The translations under genes were made by a program, and so were the position numbers. DNA of 64,000 nucleotides from Streptomyces prunicolor NBRC 13075 (GTDB lineage: Bacteria; Actinomycetota; Actinomycetes; Streptomycetales; Streptomycetaceae), in the NCBI RefSeq assembly GCF_000367365.1, contig NZ_BARF01000085.1, positions 62,001 to 126,000 of the forward strand, read 5' to 3'. Positions 8,386 to 17,892 of the stretch are shown piece after piece. How positions within the stretch are numbered: the first letter of the stretch is position 1; each line of letters opens with the position of its first letter. The notes below the pieces were generated by a model. That model had not been told where the DNA came from, did no database searches, and saw only the letters and a list, made by a program, of their open reading frames with translations.

Positions 8386-8683
8386 GGACTGTCGTGGACG
8401 GCGATCAACCGGCCTTCTCCTGCCACCGTCTGATCGTGTGTCCGTGTACCCGGGCAAGGACGCCTCACCGCTTGTCGGAGCAGACGTCACCACAGCGGCC
8501 GGGACGGAGAGGTGGTGCGCGCCGCTGCGTACCCGCTCCGCAGTCGGTCCAGTTCGGCGCGTTCATGGTTCCGGACGTCCAGCGGGTGACGGGAAAGCCA
8601 TGACCGGCGCCCTCGCCGCTTGACGGACGGCACGTGGTCAGTGCTGGGTTTCGTCGCCGTGGCTGCGCAGGAGTTCCTTCATC

Positions 8684-9436
8684 TTGGCCGGTAGTCAGGT
8701 GCCGGGACTGCTGTTGCGGCACGACCAAGGTGTCGGGCGTCGGCCCAAGGCGCCGGAGGACCAGAGGGAAGCCTGGCCGCTGGAGACCGCGCAGCGCGTA
8801 CGGGAGGCGATCAACGCGCGCTCCGCATCGCCGTCATGCTCGCGCTTGGCTGCAGGTTGCCGCAGGGCGAGGTCTTCGGGTTGTCGCCGGAAGACGTCGA
8901 CTTCGCCCGTGGAGTCCTGCGCATCCGCCGACAGGTCCAACTCCTCGGCGGGCGGCTGTACTTCACCTTGCCGAAGGGCGGCGGCGCGGTCCGGAGCCCG
9001 ACCAGGAGACGAGGAAGTTCCCGCTCGCCATCACCACGACGTACGGCAACGCCCTTCGCGCGAACATCCTCAACGCAGAGGTGTGGAAGCCGGCCCTGGC
9101 AGCCGCCGGCGTCATCCCCATGCGACAGAAGGGCGAACAGCGGAAGGCGTCGCGCAAGGACGGCTTCCACGTGCTTCGGCACACGTACGCCCCGGTCATC
9201 CTGGAAGCGGGCGAATCCCGGAGGTCGGAGGCAGGGGGCGCGGGGCCATCGACGCTCTGCTCAGCCAGCCTGCGCTTCAGCGGCGAGTCGTCCGCGGGTC
9301 AACGCCCGCGATCGCAGGAGACCGCGCGCATCGGAGCGCGGCTCATTCTCCCCGGATTCTCCCCAGCGGCCTCGGAAGCGCCGTCGGAGCCCGCGTTCCG
9401 GGCCGCAGCCACTCCCGGGAAAACCTCCGGGGGTGA
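8684..9436 (+). pseudogene. frameshifted phage-type tyrosine recombinase (integrase)
   Basis: Integrase segments appear in three frames in the right order. EAWPLETAQRVREAI lies near 8770. LGCRLPQGEVFGLSPEDVDF lies near 8840 in the next frame and runs to LPKGGG. RKDGFHVLRHTYAPVILEAG (near 9160, with the catalytic Arg-His pair) is in a third frame. RGAIDALLSQ, a typical near-terminal segment, returns to the first. The stretch around the catalytic Tyr is not found. At least three frameshifts make it a dead gene from an integrated element. Confidence 0.8.
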
Positions 9437-9440
9437 TTAC

Positions 9441-10610
9441 TCAAAGCCAGTCTTTCCGCTTGAAGATGACGTACAAACTGGTGCATACGACCGCCATCAG
9501 GATGATCGCGAAGGGATACCCGAGCACCCAGTGCAACTCCGGCATCCGATCGAAGTTCATCCCGTAGATCGTCCCGACCAACGTCGGCGCGAACAGAATC
9601 GCCGCCCAAGACGAGATCTTCTTGATCTCCTCGTTCTGCTCGAACCCCGCCTCCGCCAACGCCCGCATCTCCGCGTTCTGTTGCTGCGTGACCAGCGTCG
9701 CGTTCACCGTGAGGATGTCCGTGAGGGCCTGGCGGAAGCCGTCGACTCGTTCGCTGGTGTGGGTGACGTGGTCGGCGACGTCGCGGAGGTAGCGCTGGAG
9801 TTCCTCGTCGGTGCCGTACTTCGCGAAGCCGGCCATCAGGCTGTGCAGCATGCCCACCAGGGGACGGGTGGCGCGCTGGAACTCGACCATTTCGCGGGAG
9901 AGTTCGTAGATACGGCGGGAGACCTGCGGTTCGCTGCGGAAGACCTCCGTCTCGATCTCGTCGATGTCGATCTGGACGCCGGCGACCACGGGCGCGTAGC
10001 CGTCGACGACCGCGTCGAGGATGGCGTACAGCACCGCCTCGGGGCCGAGCCTCAGCAACTCCGGTGATTCCTCCATGCGTTGGCGGACCGCCGAGAGGTC
10101 GGGGGCCGCGCCGTGCCGGACCGTGATCACGAAGTCCGGGCCGACGAAGACGTGGAGTTCGCCGAAGTCGACCTCCTCCGTCGTGTCCAAGTAGCGGGCG
10201 GCGCTCAGGACCACGAACAGCGTCTCGCCGTAGCGCTCCAGTTTCGGGCGCTGGTGGGCCTCCATCGCGTCCTCGACCGCCAGCGGGTGGAGGTCGAACT
10301 CCTCGGCCAGGGAGAGGAGTTCACTTTCGGTGGGGCGGGCGAGGCCGATCCAGGCCATGCCGGAGGGCTGTTCGCGCAGCTCGCGGAAGGTGTCGGCGAG
10401 GGTGTCCGGTGCCGAGACCCGCACGCCGTCCCGGTACAGGGCGGCCTGGACGACGCTGCCCGCGTCGGACGGTTCCAAGGGGGGTGTGTCGGCGGCCGAT
10501 GCAGAGGGCTTCGGCGCGGGCGGCGGGGGCGGGGCGGGCGTGCGGCGCCAGCCGGATGTCCTGCCGTTCCCGTCGTTCTTCGAGGTAGGGCGGGCGCGCC
10601 GCTGGGGCAT
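9441..10610 (-). CDS. corA: CorA-family magnesium/cobalt channel
   Basis: The protein has 389 aa. After a Pro-rich tail of about 45 residues comes the cytoplasmic CorA domain with a long stalk helix. Two membrane helices end the protein: WAAILFAPTLVGTIYGMNF and YPFAIILMAVVCTSLYVIF. The GMN selectivity motif ends the first helix, and the loop FDRMPELHW follows, as in CorA. It should carry divalent cations inward across the cell membrane. The gene stands alone beside the broken integrase and runs convergently with it. Confidence 0.93.
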   Translation of the reverse strand: MPQRRARPTSKNDGNGRTSGWRRTPAPPPPPAPKPSASAADTPPLEPSDAGSVVQAALYRDGVRVSAPDTLADTFRELREQPSGMAWIGLARPTESELLSLAEEFDLHPLAVEDAMEAHQRPKLERYGETLFVVLSAARYLDTTEEVDFGELHVFVGPDFVITVRHGAAPDLSAVRQRMEESPELLRLGPEAVLYAILDAVVDGYAPVVAGVQIDIDEIETEVFRSEPQVSRRIYELSREMVEFQRATRPLVGMLHSLMAGFAKYGTDEELQRYLRDVADHVTHTSERVDGFRQALTDILTVNATLVTQQQNAEMRALAEAGFEQNEEIKKISSWAAILFAPTLVGTIYGMNFDRMPELHWVLGYPFAIILMAVVCTSLYVIFKRKDWL

Positions 10611-10760
10611 CGCGGTGCCTCTCGATCGAGCCTACGTCTGCGTGATCACGGAGCACGAGCAGGATATACGGGGCAAACGACCTGGGCGTGTGAACCGGAT
10701 CCCGGATTCGGTGAGAGTTGCGGACGGAAGGTGTCCGCAACCGCCGCTAGCGTGCGGAGC

Positions 10761-11912
10761 ATGACGACCAAGGCAGCCAAAGCGACCAAGGTGGCGAAGG
10801 GGACGGCCATGGCGAAGGCCGCCCCCGTACTCGACATCCGCGCCCTCAACCGCGCCACCCTCGACCGGCAGCTCCTCCTGCGCCGCTCGCCGCTCTCCGC
10901 CCGCGCCGCTGTCGAGCATCTGCTCGGCCTCCAGGCCCAGAACGTCAAGCCGCCGTACTACGCCCTCGCCGCCCGCCTCGCCGGATTCGTACCCGAGGAG
11001 CTGTCCGGGCTGATGGCCGAGCGGGAGGTCGTCCGGATCGTCACCATGCGGTCCACCATCCACACCCACACCGCCGCCGACTGTCTCAGCCTCCGCCCGC
11101 TCGTGCAGGCCGCCCGTGACCGTGAGCTGGGCAATTTCCGCAAGGGGCTCGTCGGCGTCGACCTGGACCGGCTCGCCGTGCGCGCCCGTGAGCTCGTCGA
11201 AGTCGAGCCGCGCACCATGAAGGAGTTGCGTGAGGCGCTCCTCGTCGAGTGGCCGGACGCCGACCCGCAGGCTCTCGCGATCGCCGCCCGTTGCAAGCTC
11301 CCGCTGGTCCAGGTCACCCCGCGCGGGCTGTGGGGGCGCAGTGGTCAGGTCGCGCTCACCACCGCCGAGCACTGGCTGGGCCGGTCCGCCGAGCCCGCGC
11401 CCGCACCGGACGAGACCGTGCTGCGCTACCTCGCCGCCTTCGGCCCGGCCTCCGTCAAGGACATGCAGACCTGGGCGGGCCTGACCCGGCTGCGGGAGGC
11501 CTTCGAGCGGCTGCGCCCGCAGCTCGTCACCTTCTCCGACCCGAACGGCGTCGAACTCTTCGATCTCCCGGACGCGCCCCGCCCCGCCGCCGACACCCCG
11601 GCCCCGCCGCGCTTCCTGCCCGAGTTCGACAACCTGCTCCTCTCCCACGCCGACCGCACACGCGTCGTACCGCCCGAGTACTGGGGCCGCGCCTGGCAGG
11701 GCAACGTCGCCCACCGCACGTTCCTCGTCGACGGGTTCCTCGCCGGGGTCTGGAAACTCGACGACGGCGACGGCCACCTCGTCGTCGAGCCCTTCGGCAA
11801 GCTGACCAAGGCCCAGCAGCGCGACGTGGTCGCCGAGGGGGCGCGGATGCTCGGCACCATGCACACGGGGACGTCGTACGACATCCGGTTCGGGACGGTC
11901 GTACAGCCGTAG
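10761..11912 (+). CDS. winged-helix DNA-binding domain protein (HTH_42/AlkZ-like)
   Basis: From ATG 10761 the protein has 383 aa; an in-frame ATG at 10809 is an alternative that removes a Lys/Ala-rich leader. The body begins LDIRALNRATLDRQLLLRR and contains LLGLQAQNVKPPYYALAARL, hallmarks of the winged-helix family that includes the DNA glycosylase AlkZ. FLPEFDNLLLSHADRTR lies near residue 290. AlkZ excises crosslinked bases using a paired Gln motif, and LLGLQAQ here fits that position. The gene diverges from corA. A DNA-repair role is plausible but not shown. Confidence 0.8.
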   Translation: MTTKAAKATKVAKGTAMAKAAPVLDIRALNRATLDRQLLLRRSPLSARAAVEHLLGLQAQNVKPPYYALAARLAGFVPEELSGLMAEREVVRIVTMRSTIHTHTAADCLSLRPLVQAARDRELGNFRKGLVGVDLDRLAVRARELVEVEPRTMKELREALLVEWPDADPQALAIAARCKLPLVQVTPRGLWGRSGQVALTTAEHWLGRSAEPAPAPDETVLRYLAAFGPASVKDMQTWAGLTRLREAFERLRPQLVTFSDPNGVELFDLPDAPRPAADTPAPPRFLPEFDNLLLSHADRTRVVPPEYWGRAWQGNVAHRTFLVDGFLAGVWKLDDGDGHLVVEPFGKLTKAQQRDVVAEGARMLGTMHTGTSYDIRFGTVVQP

Positions 11913-11913
11913 A

Positions 11914-11960
11914 ACCCAAGGACCCAAGGACCCAAGGACCCAAAGACCCAAAGACCCTGG
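11914..11960. repeat. tandem 8-base repeat between convergent genes
   Basis: Three copies of ACCCAAGG are followed by two of ACCCAAAG and a partial copy. They start just after the stop of the winged-helix gene. Confidence 0.9.
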
Positions 11961-11972
11961 AACCGTGAAGGC

Positions 11973-12620
11973 TCAGTCCGCGCGGCCCGTCACCGCGACC
12001 GTCACTCCCAGGCCGATCATCGTGAAGCCGCCCGCGCCGCCGATCAGGGACAGGCGGCGGTCGGAGCCGGCGAACCAGGTGCGGGCCGCCGAGGCGGTCA
12101 GGCCCCACAGGGTGTCCGTGACCAGGCCGATGGAGATGGGGATCAGGCCGAGCAGGAGCATCTGGAGCGGGATGTGTCCCGCCGAGTGGTTGACGAACTG
12201 GGGGAGTACGGCGGCGAAGAACACCACGCCCTTGGGGTTGGTGACGCCGACGAGGGCGCCGTCGAGGACCGTGCGGAGGTCGCCGCGGGGCTCCGTCGTG
12301 GGGCCCGCCCGCATCGCCGAGGCCTTGAATTCCTTGCGGTGGCGGAACGCCTGGACGCCCAGATAGATCAGGTAGGCGGCGCCCGCCAGTTTCACCGTCA
12401 GGTAGATCGTGACCGACCGTTCGACCAGCGCGCCGATGCCGAACGCCACCGCTGTCACCAGGACATACGAGCCGAAGACGTTGCCGAGTGCCGTCGCCAC
12501 CGCCGTACGGCGGCCGTGGGCGAGTGCGCGGCCGATGACGAACAGGACGCTGGGCCCCGGGATCACGATCACCAGCAGCGACATCGCCGCGAAGGCGAGA
12601 CAACGGTCCGTGGACACCAT
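11973..12620 (-). CDS. LysE/RhtB-family amino-acid exporter
   Basis: The protein has 215 aa when started at ATG 12620, which has a GGGAG site eight bases upstream; ATG 12635 is five codons earlier but has a weaker site. It begins with the family motif LLVIVIPGPSVLFVIGRALAHG. It has about six hydrophobic segments and the conserved LVGVTNPKGVVFFAAVLPQF. These carriers export amino acids or similar small molecules. It diverges from a LysR regulator 65 bp away, the classic arrangement for LysG-LysE control. Confidence 0.9.
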   Translation of the reverse strand: MVSTDRCLAFAAMSLLVIVIPGPSVLFVIGRALAHGRRTAVATALGNVFGSYVLVTAVAFGIGALVERSVTIYLTVKLAGAAYLIYLGVQAFRHRKEFKASAMRAGPTTEPRGDLRTVLDGALVGVTNPKGVVFFAAVLPQFVNHSAGHIPLQMLLLGLIPISIGLVTDTLWGLTASAARTWFAGSDRRLSLIGGAGGFTMIGLGVTVAVTGRAD

Positions 12621-12645
12621 GCGTATCACTCCCATCCGCCGGTCA

Positions 12646-12661
12646 TTGAAACAGGCGTCAA
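12646..12661. promoter_or_regulatory. LysR-type operator candidate
   Basis: TTGA-N8-TCAA lies midway between the divergent LysE and LysR starts. Spacing and symmetry fit the T-N11-A boxes of LysR regulators. Confidence 0.5.
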
Positions 12662-12685
12662 GGAGTCCCCTCTAGAGTCGGGGCC

Positions 12686-13552
12686 ATGGAACTGCGGCAG
12701 CTCGGCTATTTCGTGGCGGTCGCCGAAGAGCTGCACTTCGGGCGGGCGGCCGAGCGCCTGCACATCGTGCAGTCGGCGGTCAGTCAGCAGATCCAGCGGC
12801 TGGAGCGGGAGTTGGGCGCCGAGTTGTTCGACCGGTCGCCCCGGCGGGTGCGGCTCACGGGGGCGGGGGAGCGGCTGCTGCCGGAGGCACGGGCCGTGCT
12901 GGCCGCCGCCGAGCGGGCACGGGCAGCCGTCGCCCCGCCGTCAGGGCTGCGGATCGGCACCAGTACCGGGCTCGGCGCGCATCTGGACCGGGTGCTCGGC
13001 GCGTTCGCAGAGCGGGCGCCGGACGTGCCCGTCGAGCTGTTCTCGCTGCCGGTCGGTGAGCGGCTCGCGCGGGTCGCGGGTGGGCAGTTGGACGCGGCGT
13101 TCGTCCGGGCGGTGGAGCCGGTGCCGGGTGTGCGGGTGCTGCCGCTGTGGGCCGATCCGCTGGTGGCGGCTGTCCCCGCCTCGCATCCGTTGGCCGCGCG
13201 GGCGGAGATCCGCGTCGAGGAACTCGCCGCGCTGCCGTTGGCCATCACCGAGCGGCGGAACAATCCCGCACTCGTCGATCTGGTCGTCGGCGCCTGCCAC
13301 GAAGCCGGGTTCGAGCCGCCGCACGGACCGGTGAGCGGCTCACTCCAGGACACACTCGCGAGCATCGGCGCGCGTCCGCTGTGGACGGTCGTCTACGCCG
13401 CCCACGCGCGCGTGCTGCACAGCCCGCGTGTGGCCTTCGTGCCGTTCGCGGCGCCGGGCCTCACGCTGTCGACGGGCCTGGCCGTGCATGCCACCGACCA
13501 GCCTCCGCATCTGGACGCCTTGCTGCTGGCCTGCGGCGATCACGAGAACTGA
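12686..13552 (+). CDS. LysR-family transcriptional regulator
   Basis: The regulator has 288 aa and starts at ATG 12686. The N-terminal winged helix reads MELRQLGYFVAVAEELHFGR, AAERLHIVQSAVSQQIQRLE and LFDRSPRRVRLTGAGERLL. The C-terminal 190 residues are a two-lobed ligand-binding domain (LRIGTSTGLGAH). Divergence from the LysE-type exporter, with a shared operator candidate, makes that exporter the likely target. Confidence 0.92.
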   Translation: MELRQLGYFVAVAEELHFGRAAERLHIVQSAVSQQIQRLERELGAELFDRSPRRVRLTGAGERLLPEARAVLAAAERARAAVAPPSGLRIGTSTGLGAHLDRVLGAFAERAPDVPVELFSLPVGERLARVAGGQLDAAFVRAVEPVPGVRVLPLWADPLVAAVPASHPLAARAEIRVEELAALPLAITERRNNPALVDLVVGACHEAGFEPPHGPVSGSLQDTLASIGARPLWTVVYAAHARVLHSPRVAFVPFAAPGLTLSTGLAVHATDQPPHLDALLLACGDHEN

Positions 13553-13643
13553 TCGCTGCGGTCGCCGACTGCTTCTTGGTCGGGGACGTCCGACGCGATG
13601 GACTGGAGTCACCCAACAGGCAGATCAATCAAGGGAGTCCAGC

Positions 13644-13826
13644 ATGCCCATCGTGACCGTCCAGCAGGGTCCGCGTGACGTCGAGCTGAAGCGGGACCTC
13701 GTCAAGCGGGTCACCGACGCGTTCGTCGACGCGTACAAGATTCCCGCCGAGAGTGTGCAGGTGTGGATCCACGAGGTGCCGGCCGACAGCTGGGGCGCGG
13801 CGGGGAAGCTCACCGCCGACAAGTAG
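13644..13826 (+). CDS. 4-oxalocrotonate tautomerase family protein
   Basis: The protein has 60 aa. After removal of Met the chain begins with Pro (MPIVTVQQGPRDVELKRDLV), the catalytic base of this superfamily. VQVWIHEVPADSWGAAG corresponds to the usual second half. Length matches the family. The substrate cannot be told; no aromatic-degradation genes are nearby. The ribosome site is AAGGGAGT before ATG 13644. A strong hairpin follows. Confidence 0.88.
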   Translation: MPIVTVQQGPRDVELKRDLVKRVTDAFVDAYKIPAESVQVWIHEVPADSWGAAGKLTADK

Positions 13827-13851
13827 CGGAACCGTTGCCCCGCACATGGAT

Positions 13852-13894
13852 AGGGTGCGTTGCGGGCTGCTCGTGGAAGCCCGCAACGCACCCT
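13852..13894. terminator. bidirectional terminator hairpin
   Basis: A perfect 17-bp inverted repeat (AGGGTGCGTTGCGGGCT and its complement) with a nine-base loop lies between the convergent tautomerase and protease genes. Confidence 0.85.
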
Positions 13895-13931
13895 GGTATT
13901 TCCCTGAGGGATGCTCAGGAGTTCTTCCGGG

Positions 13932-14723
13932 TTACGAGTTGACCTGTGTGGTCACCAGGCTGGAGAACTTGGTCAGCCGGGAGTAGACCCCCGGGTAACC
14001 CGCCTCGGCACAGCCCTCGCCCCAAGAAGTGATCCCTGCCAGGACGCCCCCGATGAGCAGGGGACCGCCGCTGTCGCCCTGGCAGGTGTCTACGCCGCCG
14101 GATGTGTATCCGGCGCAAACCATGTCGGTCGCGATGAAGTCCGAACCGTAGGAGCTCTTGCAGCTGGTGTCGGACACGATCGGGACGGTCGCGGTCCGCA
14201 GCTGGTTGGAGGAGCTGCCGTTCTCCGAGGTGGTGCCCCAGCCGAGGATGCGGGCCGTGGCGCCGGTCGCGTACACGGAGGTGTCCGTGGAGGCGACGTA
14301 CTTCGCCGTGGTGTACGGCATCGACGTCGACAGCGTCAGCACGGCCACGTCATTGCCGTTGGTGGCGTCCGTGTAGCTGGGGTTGATCCAGATCTTGCTG
14401 ACCTTGCTGACGGTGCCGTTCGTACCGTTGAGGTACGTGCGGCCGCCGACCACGCGGACGCTGCTGGTGGTCTCGCCGACCATACAGTGGGCGGCGGTGA
14501 CCACCTTGGTCGCGGAGACGAGCGTGCCGCCGCAGAACTGGTTCTGCGAGGCGTCCGTGATCTGCATGACGAACGGGTACGCCGTCGTCGTGGTCGTGGA
14601 ACCGCCGACGATGGGCTGGGGGGCTGCCACAGCGGTGGGGGCGCTGAGCAGTGCGGTCGCTGCGGCAGCGGCTGCTGCTGCGACGACTGCGGTGGTTCTC
14701 TTGGCGCGGTTGAGCCCGAACAT
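13932..14723 (-). CDS. secreted trypsin-like serine protease (S1)
   Basis: The protein has 263 aa from ATG 14723, chosen because GAGGAG lies six bases upstream; ATG 14735 lacks such a site. The N-terminus MFGLNRAKR is followed by an Ala-rich hydrophobic core, a Sec signal peptide. A short propeptide leads to the mature start IVGGS. The triad is visible: His in VVTAAHC, Asp in GNDVAVL, Ser in CQGDSGGPL. The specificity-pocket Asp in GGVDTCQGDSGG points to cleavage after Arg or Lys. Six cysteines are spaced as in bacterial trypsins. Confidence 0.95.
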   Translation of the reverse strand: MFGLNRAKRTTAVVAAAAAAAATALLSAPTAVAAPQPIVGGSTTTTTAYPFVMQITDASQNQFCGGTLVSATKVVTAAHCMVGETTSSVRVVGGRTYLNGTNGTVSKVSKIWINPSYTDATNGNDVAVLTLSTSMPYTTAKYVASTDTSVYATGATARILGWGTTSENGSSSNQLRTATVPIVSDTSCKSSYGSDFIATDMVCAGYTSGGVDTCQGDSGGPLLIGGVLAGITSWGEGCAEAGYPGVYSRLTKFSSLVTTQVNS

Positions 14724-14850
14724 GAGTCTCCTCATTGGCTTGCCGGTGGGGGTCGCGCGGGTGTGGGGGGTGCAACGGGGGTCGCGGGACCGACCCCCGT
14801 ATGCCCGGGCGAGCGGCACACCCATAAGCTAGAACCCGGAACACCCAGCT

Positions 14851-14880
14851 CCCAATGAGGGAACCCCCTAGGGGAGTTGG
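14851..14880. repeat. nested inverted repeat upstream of the protease gene
   Basis: Outer arms CCCAA/TTGGG enclose the palindrome CCCCTAGGGG, about 130 bases upstream of the protease start and 45 bases after the end of the LuxR-ATPase gene. It could be a terminator or a protease control site. Confidence 0.35.
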
Positions 14881-14924
14881 GCAGGGAAAACCCTCGGTCG
14901 CCGCACAGTAAACCCGTAGGGTCC

Positions 14925-17735
14925 TCAGTTCGGACGGCGCCCCGCCGCCAGTCGGACGATATCCACCCGCGAGCGGATCCCCAGCTTGCGGTAGACCCGG
15001 GTCAGGGTCGCCTCCACCGTCTTGACGCTGATGAACAGCCGGGCGGCGATCTCCCGGTTGGTGGCGCCCTCCATGACGAGCGCGGCGACCTGACGCTCCA
15101 TCGAGGCCAGCCCGTCGAGCCCCTCCAGGGTGGGCGTGGGTGTGGGCACGGGCGTCGGCTCCGGCGCCCTGACGACGGTGGCCTCGTCCACCTGCCGCAG
15201 CCAGGGCAGCGCCCGGCAGCGCCGGAACAGCCGGGTCGCCTCGTCGTACGACGTCGGTCCGGGCTGTCCGGTGCGCAGCGACGCCAGCGCGAAGGCGGCG
15301 CGGGCCTCCTCCAGGCCGTAGCCCAGCTTGGCGAGGCGGTCCTGGACGGACGTCAGTTGGGCGACGGCCTCGTCGTGTTCGCCGCGGGCCGCCCGGACGA
15401 GTGCCTCGGCGCGGTCGAGTACGGCGAGGACGCTCTCGCGGCCCAGGCGCAGCGCCCGTTCACGGGTCACGTCGATGACGTCCTGGGCCTCGGTGATCTC
15501 GCCGATCCGGACGAGGGCCTCGGCGAGGTCGCCGTGCCAGCGACCACGCGCCGGGTCGGTCACCCCTAGGGCCTGCTCCAGTTCCCGTACGCGGCGCAGC
15601 GAGCGGACGGTGCCGTGCGCGTCCCCGGCGACCAACTGGGCGTATCCCAGGGCGCCGAGGGCACGGGAGAGATACATCTGGTCGCCGTCCTCCTCGGCGT
15701 GCTCGACCGCCTCCCGGGCCAGCGCGAGGGCCTCCTCGACGTCACCGCCGGAGGCCTCGGCGAGCGCGGTGAGCATCGCGGACGCGGTCTGGCCGATGCC
15801 GGAGTCGCGGGCCAGGCGCAGGCCTTCGCGGGCCAGGTCGAGGGCGCGGCCGCAGTGCCCGGAGCGCAGTTCGGTCTCGGCGAAGCCGCGCAGGAAGTGC
15901 ACCTCGCTCTCCACCGAGCCGCGCCGCCGCACCTCGCGCAACAGCGCGGTGATGGTCGCGCGGGCCTCGGGCAGCTGATCGCTCATCACCAGCCAGCGGA
16001 ACCGGGCCGAGCCCGCGCCGTTGTGATGGCACGCCACCCTCGGATCCTGGGGCTCCTTCAGCGCGCGCTTGATGGTGAGGGGCGCGTCAGGGTGGCCCAT
16101 CAGGGTCTCGGTCTGTGCCTGGAAGGAGAGCGCGAGGAGTTCGGTGCGCCGGTCGCCGGCGCGCGCGGCGAGTTCGGCCGAGCGCGCTGTCTCCGCGCGG
16201 GCCTCGGCGAAGTCGCCCTCAACCAGTAGGGCGCGCCAGGCCAGTTGGTAGCGGACCAGGGCGAGCAGCCGGGGGTCGTCGCCCGCGTCGGCGAGGGCCT
16301 GCGGGAAGACGGCGTCGACGTCCGCCATCGAGTGGCCGGCCGTGTCGATCACGATGATCCAGGCCCGCACCCGCTCGGCGGGCACCGAGGTCCGGGTCAG
16401 CACCTCGCGGGCGATGTCCCGGGCGAGGTCCAGCTCGCCCGCGGTGATCGCGTCCTCGGACGCCTGCAACCGCCGCTCGTCGGGGCCCGGCACGCTGTCG
16501 GCCGGGGTGTGCCGGGCGGCGAGCAGTCCGAGCGAGGCGGCGACCGAGGGCGCCCCGCGGTCGCGGGCCAGGGTGGCGGCCTCGGCGAGCCGGGCGGCGA
16601 CCTCCGGGTCGGTACCGGTGGTCGCGAGGGCGAGATGCCGGGCACGCTCGATGGGGTCCGAGGCGGCGGTCGACAGCGCGGCGTGCGCGGCCCGCCGCTC
16701 CTGCGCGGGGGCCTCGGCGTACAACGCGGCCGAGATCAGCGGGTGCGCGAACCGTATGGCGGGCGCCTCGGGTTCCGTTGCCAGCAGGCCGAGTTCGGCG
16801 GCCTGGGCGGTCTCGGCCTCGGCGTTCTCGCGGCCGGCGTTCTGCAGCAGGGACACTGTCGGGCGGGCGCCCGCGCTCGCGACCAGGAGCGTGCGGCGGG
16901 CCTCGGCAGGCAGCATGTCCAGCCGGCTCAGCACCAACGCGCGTAGCGAAGTGGGCACCGGCAGCGGCTCGCCCGGTCTCGGCGGGGTCGGGTTCTCGGC
17001 CAACGCGCGCCCCAACTCCAGCGCGAACAACGGGTTTCCGCCACTCGTACGGTGGATCTCGCGGACCGTGGAACGCGGCAGCCCGGTGTACCCGCGATGG
17101 TCGAGCAGCGCCGACACCTGCGCCCGGGACAGCGGGCTGAGCCGGAACGCGAGGGTGTCCGGCGGCGACGCGCTCAGATACCGGTCGTACTCCTGGCCCT
17201 CGGTGCGCACCGCGAACACCATCTGCACCTGGGTGTCCCCGAGCCGCCGCGCGGCGAACCCGAGCAGCTCCGCGCTGGCCGGGTCCAGCCACTGCAGATC
17301 ATCGGCTACGACGAGGACGGGACCGTCGGCCGCGAGGGCGCGCAGCGCGGACAGGACGGCGAGGCGCAGGGCGAGGCCGTCGCGCTGGAGGGAGGACTCG
17401 CCGCGGCCGGTGAGCGCGGATTCCAGTGCCGTGCGCTGGGCCACGGGCAGCCGCTCGGACACCTCGTCCAGGACCAGACCAAGGAGGTCCGCGAGGGCCA
17501 GGAAGGGGAGATGGGATTCGGACTCCGTGGCCGAGCAGCGCAACACGGTCCGCGCCGTCTCGCCGTATTCCGCGGCCAACGCCCGCAGGACGGTCGACTT
17601 TCCTATTCCGGCGGGCCCGTGGAGCAGCACACTCCCGCCCTCGGCGAGCTGGTCACGGGCGGCGTTGAACATCTCCTCCCGGCCGATGACCAGGTCGGGG
17701 CGCGTTCTGGCAGGCTCCTTGAAGTCCCGTCGCAC
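14925..17735 (-). CDS. LAL-type large LuxR regulator with AAA ATPase
   Basis: The protein has about 936 aa. The frame is open to 17771, but GTG 17735 or 17741 near a GAGGGGAG site fits better. The N-terminus has the ATPase module with Walker A GPAGIGKST and a Walker-B-like VLVVADDLQWLD. The middle 500 residues are helical repeats that sense the signal. The last 65 residues are a LuxR helix-turn-helix (GATNREIAARLFISVKTVEA). LAL proteins activate secondary metabolism or sugar-use genes. No target is evident; its neighbour at 17893 is another LuxR-type regulator. Confidence 0.92.
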   Translation of the reverse strand: MRRDFKEPARTRPDLVIGREEMFNAARDQLAEGGSVLLHGPAGIGKSTVLRALAAEYGETARTVLRCSATESESHLPFLALADLLGLVLDEVSERLPVAQRTALESALTGRGESSLQRDGLALRLAVLSALRALAADGPVLVVADDLQWLDPASAELLGFAARRLGDTQVQMVFAVRTEGQEYDRYLSASPPDTLAFRLSPLSRAQVSALLDHRGYTGLPRSTVREIHRTSGGNPLFALELGRALAENPTPPRPGEPLPVPTSLRALVLSRLDMLPAEARRTLLVASAGARPTVSLLQNAGRENAEAETAQAAELGLLATEPEAPAIRFAHPLISAALYAEAPAQERRAAHAALSTAASDPIERARHLALATTGTDPEVAARLAEAATLARDRGAPSVAASLGLLAARHTPADSVPGPDERRLQASEDAITAGELDLARDIAREVLTRTSVPAERVRAWIIVIDTAGHSMADVDAVFPQALADAGDDPRLLALVRYQLAWRALLVEGDFAEARAETARSAELAARAGDRRTELLALSFQAQTETLMGHPDAPLTIKRALKEPQDPRVACHHNGAGSARFRWLVMSDQLPEARATITALLREVRRRGSVESEVHFLRGFAETELRSGHCGRALDLAREGLRLARDSGIGQTASAMLTALAEASGGDVEEALALAREAVEHAEEDGDQMYLSRALGALGYAQLVAGDAHGTVRSLRRVRELEQALGVTDPARGRWHGDLAEALVRIGEITEAQDVIDVTRERALRLGRESVLAVLDRAEALVRAARGEHDEAVAQLTSVQDRLAKLGYGLEEARAAFALASLRTGQPGPTSYDEATRLFRRCRALPWLRQVDEATVVRAPEPTPVPTPTPTLEGLDGLASMERQVAALVMEGATNREIAARLFISVKTVEATLTRVYRKLGIRSRVDIVRLAAGRRPN

Positions 17736-17892
17736 GGTCACCGCTCCCCTCGTGTGTCGTGTCCGGGCCAATATTAGGCAATCAGTCCTTGAAATTCGGA
17801 TGGACGGGGTCGTGAGGGAAATAACAACTGTGCAGCATCCGGAAATTCAAAGCTCCGATGAATGAATAGCCGGTCGCCAACGGGGGCTCTCC

